Positions 15,761 through 23,698 of a stretch of DNA of 64,000 nt are shown here, piece by piece (the first letter of the stretch is position 1; every line of letters begins with the position of its first letter). Origin of the DNA: an uncultured Propionibacteriaceae bacterium (GTDB lineage: Bacteria; Actinomycetota; Actinomycetes; Propionibacteriales; Propionibacteriaceae); contig CALBCJ010000011.1 of assembly GCA_937926975.1 (NCBI GenBank), positions 62,001-126,000 on the forward strand, written 5' to 3'. The translations under genes were made by a program, and so were the position numbers. The notes beneath the pieces were generated by a model that saw only the letters and a list, made by a program, of their open reading frames with translations, was not told the origin of the DNA and ran no database searches.

Positions 15761-17356
15761 ATGGTCAAGACCCTGCAGTTCGACGAGCAGGCCCGCCGCT
15801 CCCTGGAGCGCGGTGTCGACACGCTCGCGAACACCGTGAAGGTGACGCTCGGGCCCAAGGGACGCTACGTCGTCCTGGACAAGAAGTGGGGCGCCCCGAC
15901 GATCACCAACGACGGCGTGACCGTGGCGAAGGAGGTGGAGCTGGCCGACCCGTACGAGAACCTGGGCGCCCAGCTCGCCAAGGAGGTCGCCACGAAGACC
16001 AATGATGTGGCCGGCGACGGCACCACCACTGCCACCGTGCTGGCCCAGGCCCTGGTGCACGAGGGGCTGCGGGCGGTTGCCTCGGGCGCGAACCCGGTCG
16101 GCCTGAAGCGTGGCATCGAGCAGGCCGTGGAGGCTGTCTCGGCGAAGCTCCACGAGCTGGCCCGCGATGTCTCCTCCACTGCTGACATGGCCAACGTGGC
16201 CACCATCTCGGCGCGCGACGAGCAGATCGGCGCGCTGATCGCGGACGCCTTCGACAAGGTCGGCAAGGACGGCGTGATCACCGTCGACGAGTCGCAGACC
16301 TTCGGCACTGAGCTCGACTTCACCGAGGGCATGCAGTTCGACAAGGGCTACCTGTCGCCGTACTTCGTGACCGACGCGGAGCGGATGGAGGCGGTCCTGG
16401 AGGACCCGTACATCCTGATCAACTCCGGCAAGATCAGCTCGATGAACGACCTGCTGCCGGTGCTGGAGAAGGTCATCGCGGCCAAGGGCACCCTGCTGGT
16501 GGTGGCCGAGGACGTCGACGGCGAGGCGCTGTCGACCCTGGTGGTCAACAAGATCCGGGGCACCTTCACCTCGGTCGCGGTCAAGGCCCCGGCCTTCGGC
16601 GACCGGCGCAAGGCGATGCTGGAGGACATTGCGATCCTCACCGGCGGCCAGGTGGTCTCGCCTGAGGTCGGGCTGAAGCTCGACCAGGTCGGTCTGGAGG
16701 TGCTGGGCCGGGCACGGCGGGTCGTCGTCACCAAGGACGACACCACCATCGTCGACGGGGCCGGCACGAAGGCCGATGTCGACGCCCGGGTGGCGCAGCT
16801 GCGCGCCGAGATCGAGCGCACCGACTCCGACTGGGACCGCGAGAAGCTCCAGGAGCGGGTTGCGAAGCTCGCCGGTGGGGTCTGCGTGATCAAGGTCGGC
16901 GCGGCCACCGAGGTCGAGCTCAAGGAGAAGAAGCACCGGATCGAGGACGCCGTCTCGGCGACCCGGGCCGCGATCGAGGAGGGCATCGTCGCCGGTGGCG
17001 GCTCTGCCCTCGTGCACGCGGCGTCCGTCCTGGCCAAGGGCCTGGACCTCACCGGTGACGAGCGCACCGGTGTCGACATCGTCGTCAAGGCGGTCGTCGA
17101 GCCGCTGCGCTGGATCGCCGAGAACGGTGGCGAGCCGGGCTACGTGATCGTCGACAAGGTGAAGTCGCTGAAGCCCGGCGAGGGCTACAACGTGACCACT
17201 GGCGAGTACGGCGACCTGTACGGTGCCGGCGTCATCGACCCGGTCAAGGTGACCCGGTCGGCGCTGGCCAACGCCGCCTCCATCGCTGCGCTGCTGCTCA
17301 CGACCGAGACCCTGGTCGTGGAGAAGCCAGAGGAGGAGGAAGAGCACCAGCACTGA
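15761..17356 (+). CDS. groL: chaperonin GroEL
   Basis: The 531-residue protein has the ATP-binding TVKVTLGPKGR and VAGDGTTTATVLAQ segments and KVGAATEVELKEKKHRIEDA in the equatorial domain. It is close to the usual 540 residues. The tail is EKPEEEEEHQH, acidic with two His, not the Gly-Gly-Met tail of canonical GroEL and not the long His-rich tail of actinobacterial GroEL1. Because it is linked to groES with a CIRCE element, it corresponds to the groES-linked copy that many actinobacteria carry besides a second groEL. A strong hairpin follows. Confidence 0.96.
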   Translation: MVKTLQFDEQARRSLERGVDTLANTVKVTLGPKGRYVVLDKKWGAPTITNDGVTVAKEVELADPYENLGAQLAKEVATKTNDVAGDGTTTATVLAQALVHEGLRAVASGANPVGLKRGIEQAVEAVSAKLHELARDVSSTADMANVATISARDEQIGALIADAFDKVGKDGVITVDESQTFGTELDFTEGMQFDKGYLSPYFVTDAERMEAVLEDPYILINSGKISSMNDLLPVLEKVIAAKGTLLVVAEDVDGEALSTLVVNKIRGTFTSVAVKAPAFGDRRKAMLEDIAILTGGQVVSPEVGLKLDQVGLEVLGRARRVVVTKDDTTIVDGAGTKADVDARVAQLRAEIERTDSDWDREKLQERVAKLAGGVCVIKVGAATEVELKEKKHRIEDAVSATRAAIEEGIVAGGGSALVHAASVLAKGLDLTGDERTGVDIVVKAVVEPLRWIAENGGEPGYVIVDKVKSLKPGEGYNVTTGEYGDLYGAGVIDPVKVTRSALANAASIAALLLTTETLVVEKPEEEEEHQH

Positions 17357-17369
17357 TCCTGCTGGCGCG

Positions 17370-17405
17370 GCACAGGGCCGGGACATTCGGGTCTCGGCCC
17401 TGTGC
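17370..17405 (+). terminator. groEL terminator
   Basis: An 11-bp perfect stem (GCACAGGGCCG with CGGCCCTGTGC) with a 14-base loop lies 13 bases after the groEL stop. No U tract, but the stem is strong. The gap to the next gene end (17574) holds no convincing gene. Confidence 0.8.
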
Positions 17406-17573
17406 GCTGCTCGGGGAGCCTCGGGCCAGCCGTCCTCGGCCCAGGCGATGCGCGGGCGTGCCTGAAACCGCTGCCGCCGAGACTGGTGGTCTGGGCCTGG
17501 TGGCCGTACCGGCCGTTGACGTACTCCTCTTCGGGTCGGCGAGGCTTGCGCGGCCGGTGACCGCGGGGCGGCA

Positions 17574-18875
17574 TCACCTGTCCCGGGGGTCGGTGCTCAG
17601 CAGGCGGCGGATCGGAGTGGTGTCGACGGTGGGCACACCGCCGAAGGCCCCGACCAGGTAGCGGCGCTGCTTGTTGGTGCCGCGGCGGACCTCAGTGAAG
17701 TCGGCCAGGCTGAAGAGCTCGCTGCGCCCGTCGGGGGACTTCTCGGTGAACCAGACATCCTGGCTGGTGAGACGCTGCTGAGGGGAGTTGTCCAGCAGCG
17801 AGGTGTCGTGGGTGGTGAAGACCAGCTGGGCCCCGTGGCGGTTCACGGTCTCGTCGGTGAACAGGTCAACCAGGACACCGGTGAGACCGGGGTGCAGGCT
17901 TGCGTCCAGCTCGTCCACGAGCAGCACCTGACCATGGTGGAGGGTGTCGATCGCCGGCCCGACTGTCGCCAACCAGGTGAGGGTGCCTTGGCTCTGAGCC
18001 GCGAGCCCGAGCTCGATCTCGTGGCCATCGGCGCCGGCGTGCACGAACACCAAGGACTGCTGGAGGTCTCGGAGTAGAGTCAGTGGGATCTCGACCTCGT
18101 CGCCACCCGGTGCCGACCGGAGATGCTGGATCCGGGCCAGCACCTCCGGCGGGATCTCGTCCTCCTTCAGGACCACCCGGCGGATACCGAGGTCGGCGGT
18201 CTGGGCGATCGCGTTCATCACCGACTCCCACCAGGTGGGCTTGTCGGCGAGCTGACGGGTCAGCCAGCGCAGCCGCGACCGGCGCTCGTGGTCACCGTGG
18301 TGGATGGCTCGGACCGAGGTCAGCGCGCGGGCGACCGGGGCCAAGGTCTCGTGCCGGTAGCGCAGGCCCGTCGCCAGGAAGAGGTCCTGGGCGGTGGTGA
18401 TCTGGCGGACCTCGCTGGTGGCGCCCCGCAGTGACGACCCGGCCTCGATCGTTGGCCGCTCGTCCTCAGGCTCCTGGGTGCGGATGAAGAGCTTGCGCCA
18501 GCGGCTGGCGGCAACCCACAGCTCCTCTCGTGCGACTCCCCAGTAGCGAGCCTGGACGTGGTACCGGAAGCGCTGCTCGTCGTGGGTGAAGTCCACGGTG
18601 TAGGAGGTAGGGGCCATCCGGTGCCCTGGTTCCAGGACGAAGGGCTGGTGCAGAGCATCCCAGCGCCCGCGAACCGCGGTCACGAGGGACTCCATGGCCT
18701 CCACCAGGGTGGACTTGCCCGAGGCGTTGGCTCCGTACACGGCTGCCAGCCGACGAGTCGCCTCGGCCCACGAGCCGGACCTGGGCGTCAGCGTCTTGAG
18801 GCTGTCGCTGACCAGGTCGAGGCTGACCTCGTCGGCGAAGCAGCGGTAGTTGGCCACGGAGAACGTGAGCAGCAT
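17574..18875 (-). CDS. AAA family ATPase (AAA_21/RloA-OLD-like)
   Basis: The 433-residue protein starts MLLTFSVANYRCFADEVSLD, the classic opening of AAA_21/RecF-like ATPases. It has Walker A GANASGKST at 48-56, a late Walker B LLVDELDASLHPGL and the switch VFTTHDTSLLD. Proteins of this group (RloA, OLD-like, Abi-type) are common in phage defence, usually with a nuclease or RloB partner in the next gene. Here no recognisable partner follows; the groEL terminator is close. The ATG at 18875 lacks a ribosome site and is preceded by two palindromes. Defence role is inference; family is solid. Confidence 0.82.
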   Translation of the reverse strand: MLLTFSVANYRCFADEVSLDLVSDSLKTLTPRSGSWAEATRRLAAVYGANASGKSTLVEAMESLVTAVRGRWDALHQPFVLEPGHRMAPTSYTVDFTHDEQRFRYHVQARYWGVAREELWVAASRWRKLFIRTQEPEDERPTIEAGSSLRGATSEVRQITTAQDLFLATGLRYRHETLAPVARALTSVRAIHHGDHERRSRLRWLTRQLADKPTWWESVMNAIAQTADLGIRRVVLKEDEIPPEVLARIQHLRSAPGGDEVEIPLTLLRDLQQSLVFVHAGADGHEIELGLAAQSQGTLTWLATVGPAIDTLHHGQVLLVDELDASLHPGLTGVLVDLFTDETVNRHGAQLVFTTHDTSLLDNSPQQRLTSQDVWFTEKSPDGRSELFSLADFTEVRRGTNKQRRYLVGAFGGVPTVDTTPIRRLLSTDPRDR

Positions 18876-18881
18876 GACCAG

Positions 18882-18922
18882 AGAGTACTCTGAAAGACAT
18901 GAATCGGGAAGAAACTTCCCGA
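18882..18922 (-). promoter_or_regulatory. two palindromes before the ATPase gene
   Basis: AGAGTACTCT (18882-18891) is a perfect 10-bp palindrome six bases before the ATG. TCGGGAAG/CTTCCCGA (18904-18911 and 18915-18922) is a perfect 8-bp inverted repeat with a 3-base spacer. The local sequence is much richer in A/T than its surroundings. They look like operator sites of an autoregulated or repressed promoter, or a leader hairpin. Confidence 0.45.
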
Positions 18923-19033
18923 AATACGACTGTCGAGGGCATCGCCGGGCTGTGGGTGGGTGCACGGGAGCCTGACCGGTGCCGGGTGAGGGGTGTGCCA
19001 GAGCCGTCGGACCGGGCAGGCCACCGTACGGCC

Positions 19034-19071
19034 GGTCGGTGCCGCTAGGGCTGGTCGGTGCCGCTAGGGCT
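19034..19071. repeat. 19-bp tandem duplication at the end of pncA
   Basis: Two identical 19-base copies (19034-19052 and 19053-19071, core TCGGTGCCGCTAGGGCT) lie head to tail. The second copy contains the pncA stop codon (19064-19066). It is a recent local duplication with no evident function. Confidence 0.85.
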
Positions 19072-19663
19072 GGTCGTGCACCTGGGCGGTCGCGATGCCG
19101 GCGAGGGCCCACTGCTGGTAGGTCTCCTCGACCGCGTCGGGGGCGACCGCAGCGGTCAGGTCGACCAGGACCGTGGTCACGTACCCCAGCCGGGCGGCGT
19201 CGCGGGCCGTGGCGCTGACGCAGTAGTCGGTGGCGATCCCGCAGATGTCGACATCGCTGACGCCCTGGGCACCCAGGAACTCGTGGAGGCTCTGGCCGTC
19301 GGGGCCCAGGCCCTCGAAGCCCGAGTACGCGGCCTCGTGGGCGCCCTTGTCGAAGACCGCGGCGAAGTCGCGGAAGGTCAGGTCCGGGTGCAGCTGCTGG
19401 CCGGGGGTACCGACCACGCAGTGCGGCGGCCAGGAGTCGACGAAGTCCGGCTCCTGGCTGAAGTGCGGTCCCGGGTCGACGTGGGCGTCCCGGGTCGCCA
19501 CGACCAGGTCGTAGCCCGGGTCGCCGGCCAGGTAGGCCGAGACCGCCCGGGCCACGGCGGCCCCGCCGGCCACCGCCAGCGAGCCGCCCTCGCAGAAGTC
19601 GTTCTGCACATCCACCACAATCAGCGCCCGGCGACCGGCCGGGGCGGCGAAGCTCTCGCTCAT
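19064..19663 (-). CDS. pncA: nicotinamidase/isochorismatase family hydrolase
   Basis: The 199-residue protein has the catalytic triad of nicotinamidases: Asp18 in VVDVQNDF, Lys106 in VFDKGAHE and Cys148 in GIATDYCVSATA, plus the metal-binding DAHVDPGPHF segment. It deamidates nicotinamide to nicotinate, which the product of the upstream pncB gene converts to the mononucleotide. The TAA of pncB overlaps its ATG by one base, so the two are coupled. NAD salvage in the cytoplasm is well supported. Confidence 0.93.
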   Translation of the reverse strand: MSESFAAPAGRRALIVVDVQNDFCEGGSLAVAGGAAVARAVSAYLAGDPGYDLVVATRDAHVDPGPHFSQEPDFVDSWPPHCVVGTPGQQLHPDLTFRDFAAVFDKGAHEAAYSGFEGLGPDGQSLHEFLGAQGVSDVDICGIATDYCVSATARDAARLGYVTTVLVDLTAAVAPDAVEETYQQWALAGIATAQVHDQP

Positions 19664-21009
19664 TACTGCCTCCGTGCGTACGGGTTGAGTGTCGGCTGAC
19701 CCTGCTCGTCCAGGAAGTAGGTCGGGATGCAGGGGTCCCCGCGCGACATCTTGTACGCGTCCCGCGGCAGCTCCTGGACCGCCGCCGCGTGCCGCTCCCG
19801 GGCCGCGGCCGTGGTCTCCCGGCCCACCACCTCGCCGTTCTTCACCAGCTCCACCAGGAGCGGCCGGTCGTCGCTGTCGCCGGCGGGCGGGGTCCCGATC
19901 CCGACCAGCTCGGCCTCCGCGTACCCCTTGGCGTCGCGGCGGCGCAGCGCGTACTTGCGCCCACCGACGGTGGACTTGTTGACCGACTTCTTCGCCACCG
20001 GGCTCAGCGGCGCGTCCGGGTCCTCGGAGTCGGCCCGGGCCACCAGCTTGTACACGAACGAGCAGGTCGGGAAGCCCGACCCGGTGACCACCGACGTCCC
20101 CACCCCGTAGCCGTCGACCGGGGCGCCGGCCAGCGCCGCGATCTGCCACTCGTCGAGGTCGGAGGTGACCATGATCTGGGTCGAGGTCGCGCCCAGGTCG
20201 TCGAGCAGCGCCCGGACCTCCTTCGCCGTGACCACCAGGTCACCGGAGTCGATCCGGACCGACCCCAGCCGGCCCCCGGTCAGCTCGACCCCCGTCCGGA
20301 CCGCGGTCTCGATGTCGTACGTGTCGACCAGGAGGGTGGTGTCCTCACCGAGCGAGGCGATCTGGGCCTGGAAGGCGTCGCGCTCGGAGTCGTGCAGCAG
20401 GGTGAACGAGTGGGCCGCGGTGCCTCGGGTCGGCACCTGGTACAGCCGGCCCGCCTCCAGGTTCGAGGTCGCCGTGAAGCCTGCGATGTACGCGGCCCGC
20501 GCGGCCGCCACCCCCGCCATCTCGTTGGCCCGCCGCGAGCCCATCTCGATGATCGGGCGGCCGTCGGCCATCAGCGTCATCCGGCTCGCTGCCGAGGCGA
20601 CCGCCGAGTCGTAGTTGTAGACCGACAGCAGCAGGGTCTCCAGCACCACCGCCTCGGCGAAGCTGGCCTCCACGGTGAGCAGCGGCGAGCCGGGGAAGTA
20701 CAGGTCACCCTCGGCGTAGCCCCAGATGTCGCCGGAGAACCGGAAGTCCGCCAGCCACTGCGCGGTCGGCTCGTCGACCACGTCGGTCGACAGCAGGAAG
20801 TCGATCTCCTCGGGCCCGAACCGGAACCGCTCGATAGCGTCCAGGGCCCGCCCGGTACCGCCGACCACCCCGTACCGCCGCCCGGCCGGCAGGCGCCGCG
20901 GGAAGAGCTCGAAGACGCTGCGCCGGAAAGCGGTCCCCGAGCTGATCGCGGCCCGCACCATCGTCAGCTCGTAGTGGTCGGTGAGCAGGGCGGAGCTCGT
21001 ACCAGTCAT
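19663..21009 (-). CDS. pncB: nicotinate phosphoribosyltransferase
   Basis: The 448-residue protein starts ALLTDHYELTMVRAAISSG, the standard opening of nicotinate phosphoribosyltransferases. It carries FELFPRRLPAGRRYGVVGG, the substrate-binding EMGSRRANE and VRIDSGDL. It joins nicotinate and PRPP to nicotinate mononucleotide with ATP. It forms an operon with pncA and is divergent from clpS with 46 bases between the starts, so their promoters overlap. Length and motifs are normal. Confidence 0.95.
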   Translation of the reverse strand: MTGTSSALLTDHYELTMVRAAISSGTAFRRSVFELFPRRLPAGRRYGVVGGTGRALDAIERFRFGPEEIDFLLSTDVVDEPTAQWLADFRFSGDIWGYAEGDLYFPGSPLLTVEASFAEAVVLETLLLSVYNYDSAVASAASRMTLMADGRPIIEMGSRRANEMAGVAAARAAYIAGFTATSNLEAGRLYQVPTRGTAAHSFTLLHDSERDAFQAQIASLGEDTTLLVDTYDIETAVRTGVELTGGRLGSVRIDSGDLVVTAKEVRALLDDLGATSTQIMVTSDLDEWQIAALAGAPVDGYGVGTSVVTGSGFPTCSFVYKLVARADSEDPDAPLSPVAKKSVNKSTVGGRKYALRRRDAKGYAEAELVGIGTPPAGDSDDRPLLVELVKNGEVVGRETTAAARERHAAAVQELPRDAYKMSRGDPCIPTYFLDEQGQPTLNPYARRQ

Positions 21010-21055
21010 GTCGACAGAGTAGTGATCGGGGGATCAGGGCTGCCAGAATGCCCCT

Positions 21056-21352
21056 GTGAGCGAGCAGCCGAGCGGCGGTACCGCCGTCCAGGACCGCCCC
21101 GACGAGGCGATCCTCGGCCAGGAGCCGTGGGTCTGCCTGGTCTGGAACGATCCGGTCAACACGATGCAGTACGTGACGTACGTCTTCCAGACCTACTTCG
21201 GCTTCAACCAGGCCAAGGCCACCGCGAAGATGCTGGAGGTGCACCACGAGGGCCGCTCGGTGCTGTCGATGGGCACCCAGGACGAGGTGGAGCGCGACGT
21301 CAACGCGATGCACGGGTACGGGCTGTGGGCGACCTGCGAGCGGGCCGGCTGA
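21056..21352 (+). CDS. clpS: ATP-dependent Clp protease adaptor ClpS
   Basis: The 98-residue protein shows the ClpS core: PWVCLVWNDPVNTMQYVTYVF followed by VHHEGRSVLSMGTQDEVERDV. ClpS delivers N-degron substrates to ClpAP/ClpCP. The start is GTG at 21056. Its TGA overlaps the ATG of the DUF2017 gene, an arrangement common in actinobacteria. The disordered N-terminus of about 25 residues is normal for the family. Confidence 0.95.
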   Translation: MSEQPSGGTAVQDRPDEAILGQEPWVCLVWNDPVNTMQYVTYVFQTYFGFNQAKATAKMLEVHHEGRSVLSMGTQDEVERDVNAMHGYGLWATCERAG

Positions 21353-21903
21353 TGCGCAACCCGTTCCGGCGTGAGGCCGACGGCTCGCTCACCTGGCAGG
21401 CCCAGGCCTTCGAGGTCGGCCTGCTGAGCTCGCTGGCCGAGCAGGTGATCGCCCTGGTCGACGCCCCGGACTGGTCCGACGACCCGCTGCAGCGCTGGGC
21501 GAACGAGCAGTCGGCCTCCACTCTCGACCGCAGCGACCCGGTGGTGGCGCGGCTGTTCCCCGAGGCGTACGCAGACCCGGACCAGGCTCGTGAGTACCGG
21601 CACCTGATGGAGGCCGAGCAGCGCTCCAGCAAGGCGGCAGACGCCCGGCTGGTCCTCGACGCCCTGGCCGCGGCAGACCGGGAGCGGCCCGTGGTGGCGA
21701 TCGCGGCCAGCGACGTCCAGGCCTGGGTGAAGACCACGAACACCGTCCGGCTGGCGCTCGGGGCCCGGCTCGGGATCGAGACCGAGGTCGACGCCGAGGA
21801 GGTCGACCAGGTCCACGAGGACGACCCGCGCCGCCCGGTCGTGGACGTGTACCACTGGCTGCAGCTCGTCCAGTCGGCGCTGCTGGACGCCCTGACCAGC
21901 TGA
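21352..21903 (+). CDS. DUF2017 family protein
   Basis: The 183-residue protein belongs to the actinobacterial family that follows clpS. It has a helical N-terminal region with FEVGLLSSLAEQVIALV, a DPLQRW segment, and a conserved C-terminal VYHWLQLVQSALLDALTS. The biochemical role is unknown; constant linkage to clpS suggests a link to proteolysis. It starts one base inside the clpS stop. In many actinobacteria further genes follow this pair; here the block ends and a GntR gene lies on the other strand. Confidence 0.85.
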   Translation: MRNPFRREADGSLTWQAQAFEVGLLSSLAEQVIALVDAPDWSDDPLQRWANEQSASTLDRSDPVVARLFPEAYADPDQAREYRHLMEAEQRSSKAADARLVLDALAAADRERPVVAIAASDVQAWVKTTNTVRLALGARLGIETEVDAEEVDQVHEDDPRRPVVDVYHWLQLVQSALLDALTS

Positions 21904-21949
21904 GCCGGACGGCACGGCTCGTCGGGTGGGTCGTGTGCCGGTCGGGCTG

Positions 21950-22612
21950 CTACGTGGGGCGGCGGGACTGCAGGGCCTCCACCATCCGGCGCCGGGACCC
22001 GGCCAAGTGGGTCTCCAGCCGCGACGACAGGGCCGCGAGGTCACCGGCCTGTGCAGCGTCGAGCAGCAGCCGGTGGTCGGTGGCCGAGGGGTGCAGGTCG
22101 GCGTCCTGGCGGTTGGTGACGTCGAGCAGGGCCGCGAAGGTCGGCTGGAACTGCCGCCACAGGGCCAGCAGCCGGGTGTTGCCGGAGAGCTCGTAGAACT
22201 CACTGTGAAAGGCCAGGTCGGCCACGGCGAAGGCGTGCCGGTCACGGTCATCGGCGGCCCGGGTCATCTCGACCACCAGGGACTCGGCCCGCTCCCAGTC
22301 GCTGGCCGCGGCCCGCTCGATGGCCAGGGCGGAGGCGAGCTGCTCGGCGGCCTCGCGGATCTGGTAGAGCTCGGTGATGTCGGTGGCGGTGAGCTCGCGT
22401 ACGAAGAAGCCCCGCCGTCGCGACTCCAGCCAGCCCTCGGCCATCAGGGTCTTGATCGCGTCCCGGACCGGCCCCCGGCTGACGTCGTGGTCGCTGGCGA
22501 GGGTGTCCTCGACCAGGTGGGTGCCGGCGGCCAGGTCCCCCTCGACGATCTGGGCCCGCAGGATCTCAGCCAGCTGGTCGCCCAGCGACACCGCTCGCAG
22601 CCGTCGTGCCAT
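21950..22612 (-). CDS. GntR family regulator (FadR/FCD subfamily)
   Basis: The 220-residue protein has an N-terminal winged helix (SLGDQLAEILRAQIVEGDLAAGT, then SRGPVRDAIKTLMAEGWLESRRRRGFFV-like residues). It has a C-terminal FCD ligand domain with DLAFHSEFYELSGNTRLL carrying the usual His/Asp metal-binding set. The ATG at 22612 has AAGGAGG five bases upstream and is preferred over an upstream frame. It is divergent from the aldolase/TTT operon; FCD regulators usually bind a carboxylate and control adjacent catabolic genes. A 16-bp palindrome lies between them. Confidence 0.9.
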   Translation of the reverse strand: MARRLRAVSLGDQLAEILRAQIVEGDLAAGTHLVEDTLASDHDVSRGPVRDAIKTLMAEGWLESRRRGFFVRELTATDITELYQIREAAEQLASALAIERAAASDWERAESLVVEMTRAADDRDRHAFAVADLAFHSEFYELSGNTRLLALWRQFQPTFAALLDVTNRQDADLHPSATDHRLLLDAAQAGDLAALSSRLETHLAGSRRRMVEALQSRRPT

Positions 22613-22648
22613 CGCGACCTCCTTCTCCACAGGCGTCAGTCGTGAACT

Positions 22649-22666
22649 GTAGACCGGCAACGACGG
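22649..22666. promoter_or_regulatory. possible regulator half site near the GntR start
   Basis: GTAGACCGGCAACGACGG resembles GTAGACGGTCAACGGCC at 22758-22774, differing at a few bases. It lies about 40 bases before the GntR start and may let the regulator control its own gene. Confidence 0.3.
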
Positions 22667-22745
22667 TTCAGAAGAACGTCAGGGCGTCGGGCGGGGTCGG
22701 CTAGGAGGGGCTTGCGCAGGTGCTCGGCCGAGGGCTAGGGTACGG

Positions 22746-22772
22746 CTACCGTTAACGGTAGACGGTCAACGG
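22746..22772. promoter_or_regulatory. palindromic operator between GntR and aldolase/TTT operon
   Basis: CTACCGTTAACGGTAG (22746-22761) is a perfect 16-bp palindrome, followed at once by a related half site, ACGGTCAACGG. It sits 16-42 bases before the aldolase start. Position and symmetry fit a GntR-family operator that represses both divergent units. Confidence 0.7.
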
Positions 22773-22787
22773 CCAGTGAGGATAGCG

Positions 22788-23660
22788 GTGGCGACGAAGC
22801 CTGAGATCTTGTCCGCAGTGACAACCGTGTTCACCAGTGAGGGAGAGCTGGACCCCTCTGCCTTCGAGGCCAACCTGGAGCGGCTCGAGCCCCTCGTTGA
22901 CGGGGTCTTCGTCGCCGGCACCACCGGCGAGTTCCTGGCCCTGTCGGTCCCGGAGCACGCCCAGCTGGTCCGGGCGGCGCTGGGTGTCTTCGGGCCGCAG
23001 CGGGTCGTGGTCCACGTCGGTGCCCCCTCCACCCGGCAGGCGGTCGAGCTGGCCGGTCAGGCCGCTGGCCTCGGCGCCCGCCGGTTCGCCGCGATCACCC
23101 CGTACTACCTCGCCGCCTCACCGCAGGGGACCGGGGCCTACCTGTCGGCCATCAAGACCACCTGCGGTGGCGAGCTGTACGGGTACCTCTTCCCCAACGT
23201 CGCGGTCACCGACATCACCCCCGACCAGCTCGGGCCGCTGCTCGACGCCGGGATCGACGGGCTCAAGCTCTCCGGCCTGGCCTCGACCCGGGTCGACGCG
23301 TACCTGGCCCAGGCACCGACCGGCTTCAGGCTCTGGTCCGGCAACGACGCCGACCTGCCGCACGTCATGGCGGCCGGCGGCACCGGCACCGTGTCCGGCT
23401 GCTCCGGGGTCTGCCCGCAGCCCTGGGCCGACTTCCGCGAGGCGTACGGGGCGGGCGACCAGGCCGGGCTCGTCGCCGCCCAGGCCCGGATCGAGCAGGT
23501 GGTCCCGGTGCTCGGGCCCTCGATCGCCAACCTCAAGCACGGGCTCGACCTCCAGGGCCTCGCCGGCGGCAGCTGCCGGATGAGCATCGACTACCCCGAC
23601 CAGGCCACCCAGGCCGCCATCGCCCAGGCCGTGGCCGCCGGCACCCAGGCCACCCCCTGA
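22788..23660 (+). CDS. DapA/NanA superfamily aldolase-lyase
   Basis: The 290-residue protein is a TIM-barrel class I aldolase of the dihydrodipicolinate synthase family: FVAGTTGEFLALSVPEH, TPYYLAAS with the catalytic Tyr, and the Schiff-base Lys160 in GLKLSG. I chose GTG 22788 with GAGGA five bases before it; GTG 22776 is the alternative. As first gene of an operon with a carboxylate transporter and a sialidase-fold protein, it is more likely a catabolic lyase (for a sialic, uronic or keto-deoxy sugar acid) than the lysine-pathway enzyme. Substrate unknown. Confidence 0.82.
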   Translation: MATKPEILSAVTTVFTSEGELDPSAFEANLERLEPLVDGVFVAGTTGEFLALSVPEHAQLVRAALGVFGPQRVVVHVGAPSTRQAVELAGQAAGLGARRFAAITPYYLAASPQGTGAYLSAIKTTCGGELYGYLFPNVAVTDITPDQLGPLLDAGIDGLKLSGLASTRVDAYLAQAPTGFRLWSGNDADLPHVMAAGGTGTVSGCSGVCPQPWADFREAYGAGDQAGLVAAQARIEQVVPVLGPSIANLKHGLDLQGLAGGSCRMSIDYPDQATQAAIAQAVAAGTQATP

Positions 23661-23698
23661 CACCCCACCGCAACCACGCGACACGAAGGAGTTTCGTC

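Noticed and set aside
17185..17574. minus-strand frame starting at the ATPase stop
   Set aside because: Most of it is antisense to groEL and crosses the groEL terminator; only the first ~20 residues look protein-like, so it is treated at most as a remnant.
19789..21903. 704-residue plus-strand frame
   Set aside because: Antisense to pncB for most of its length; only the last 183 residues (DUF2017) are real.
22788..23660. lysine-pathway dapA
   Set aside because: It is in a regulated transporter operon with a sialidase-fold gene and its lysine motif reads GLKLSG, so a catabolic aldolase is likelier.
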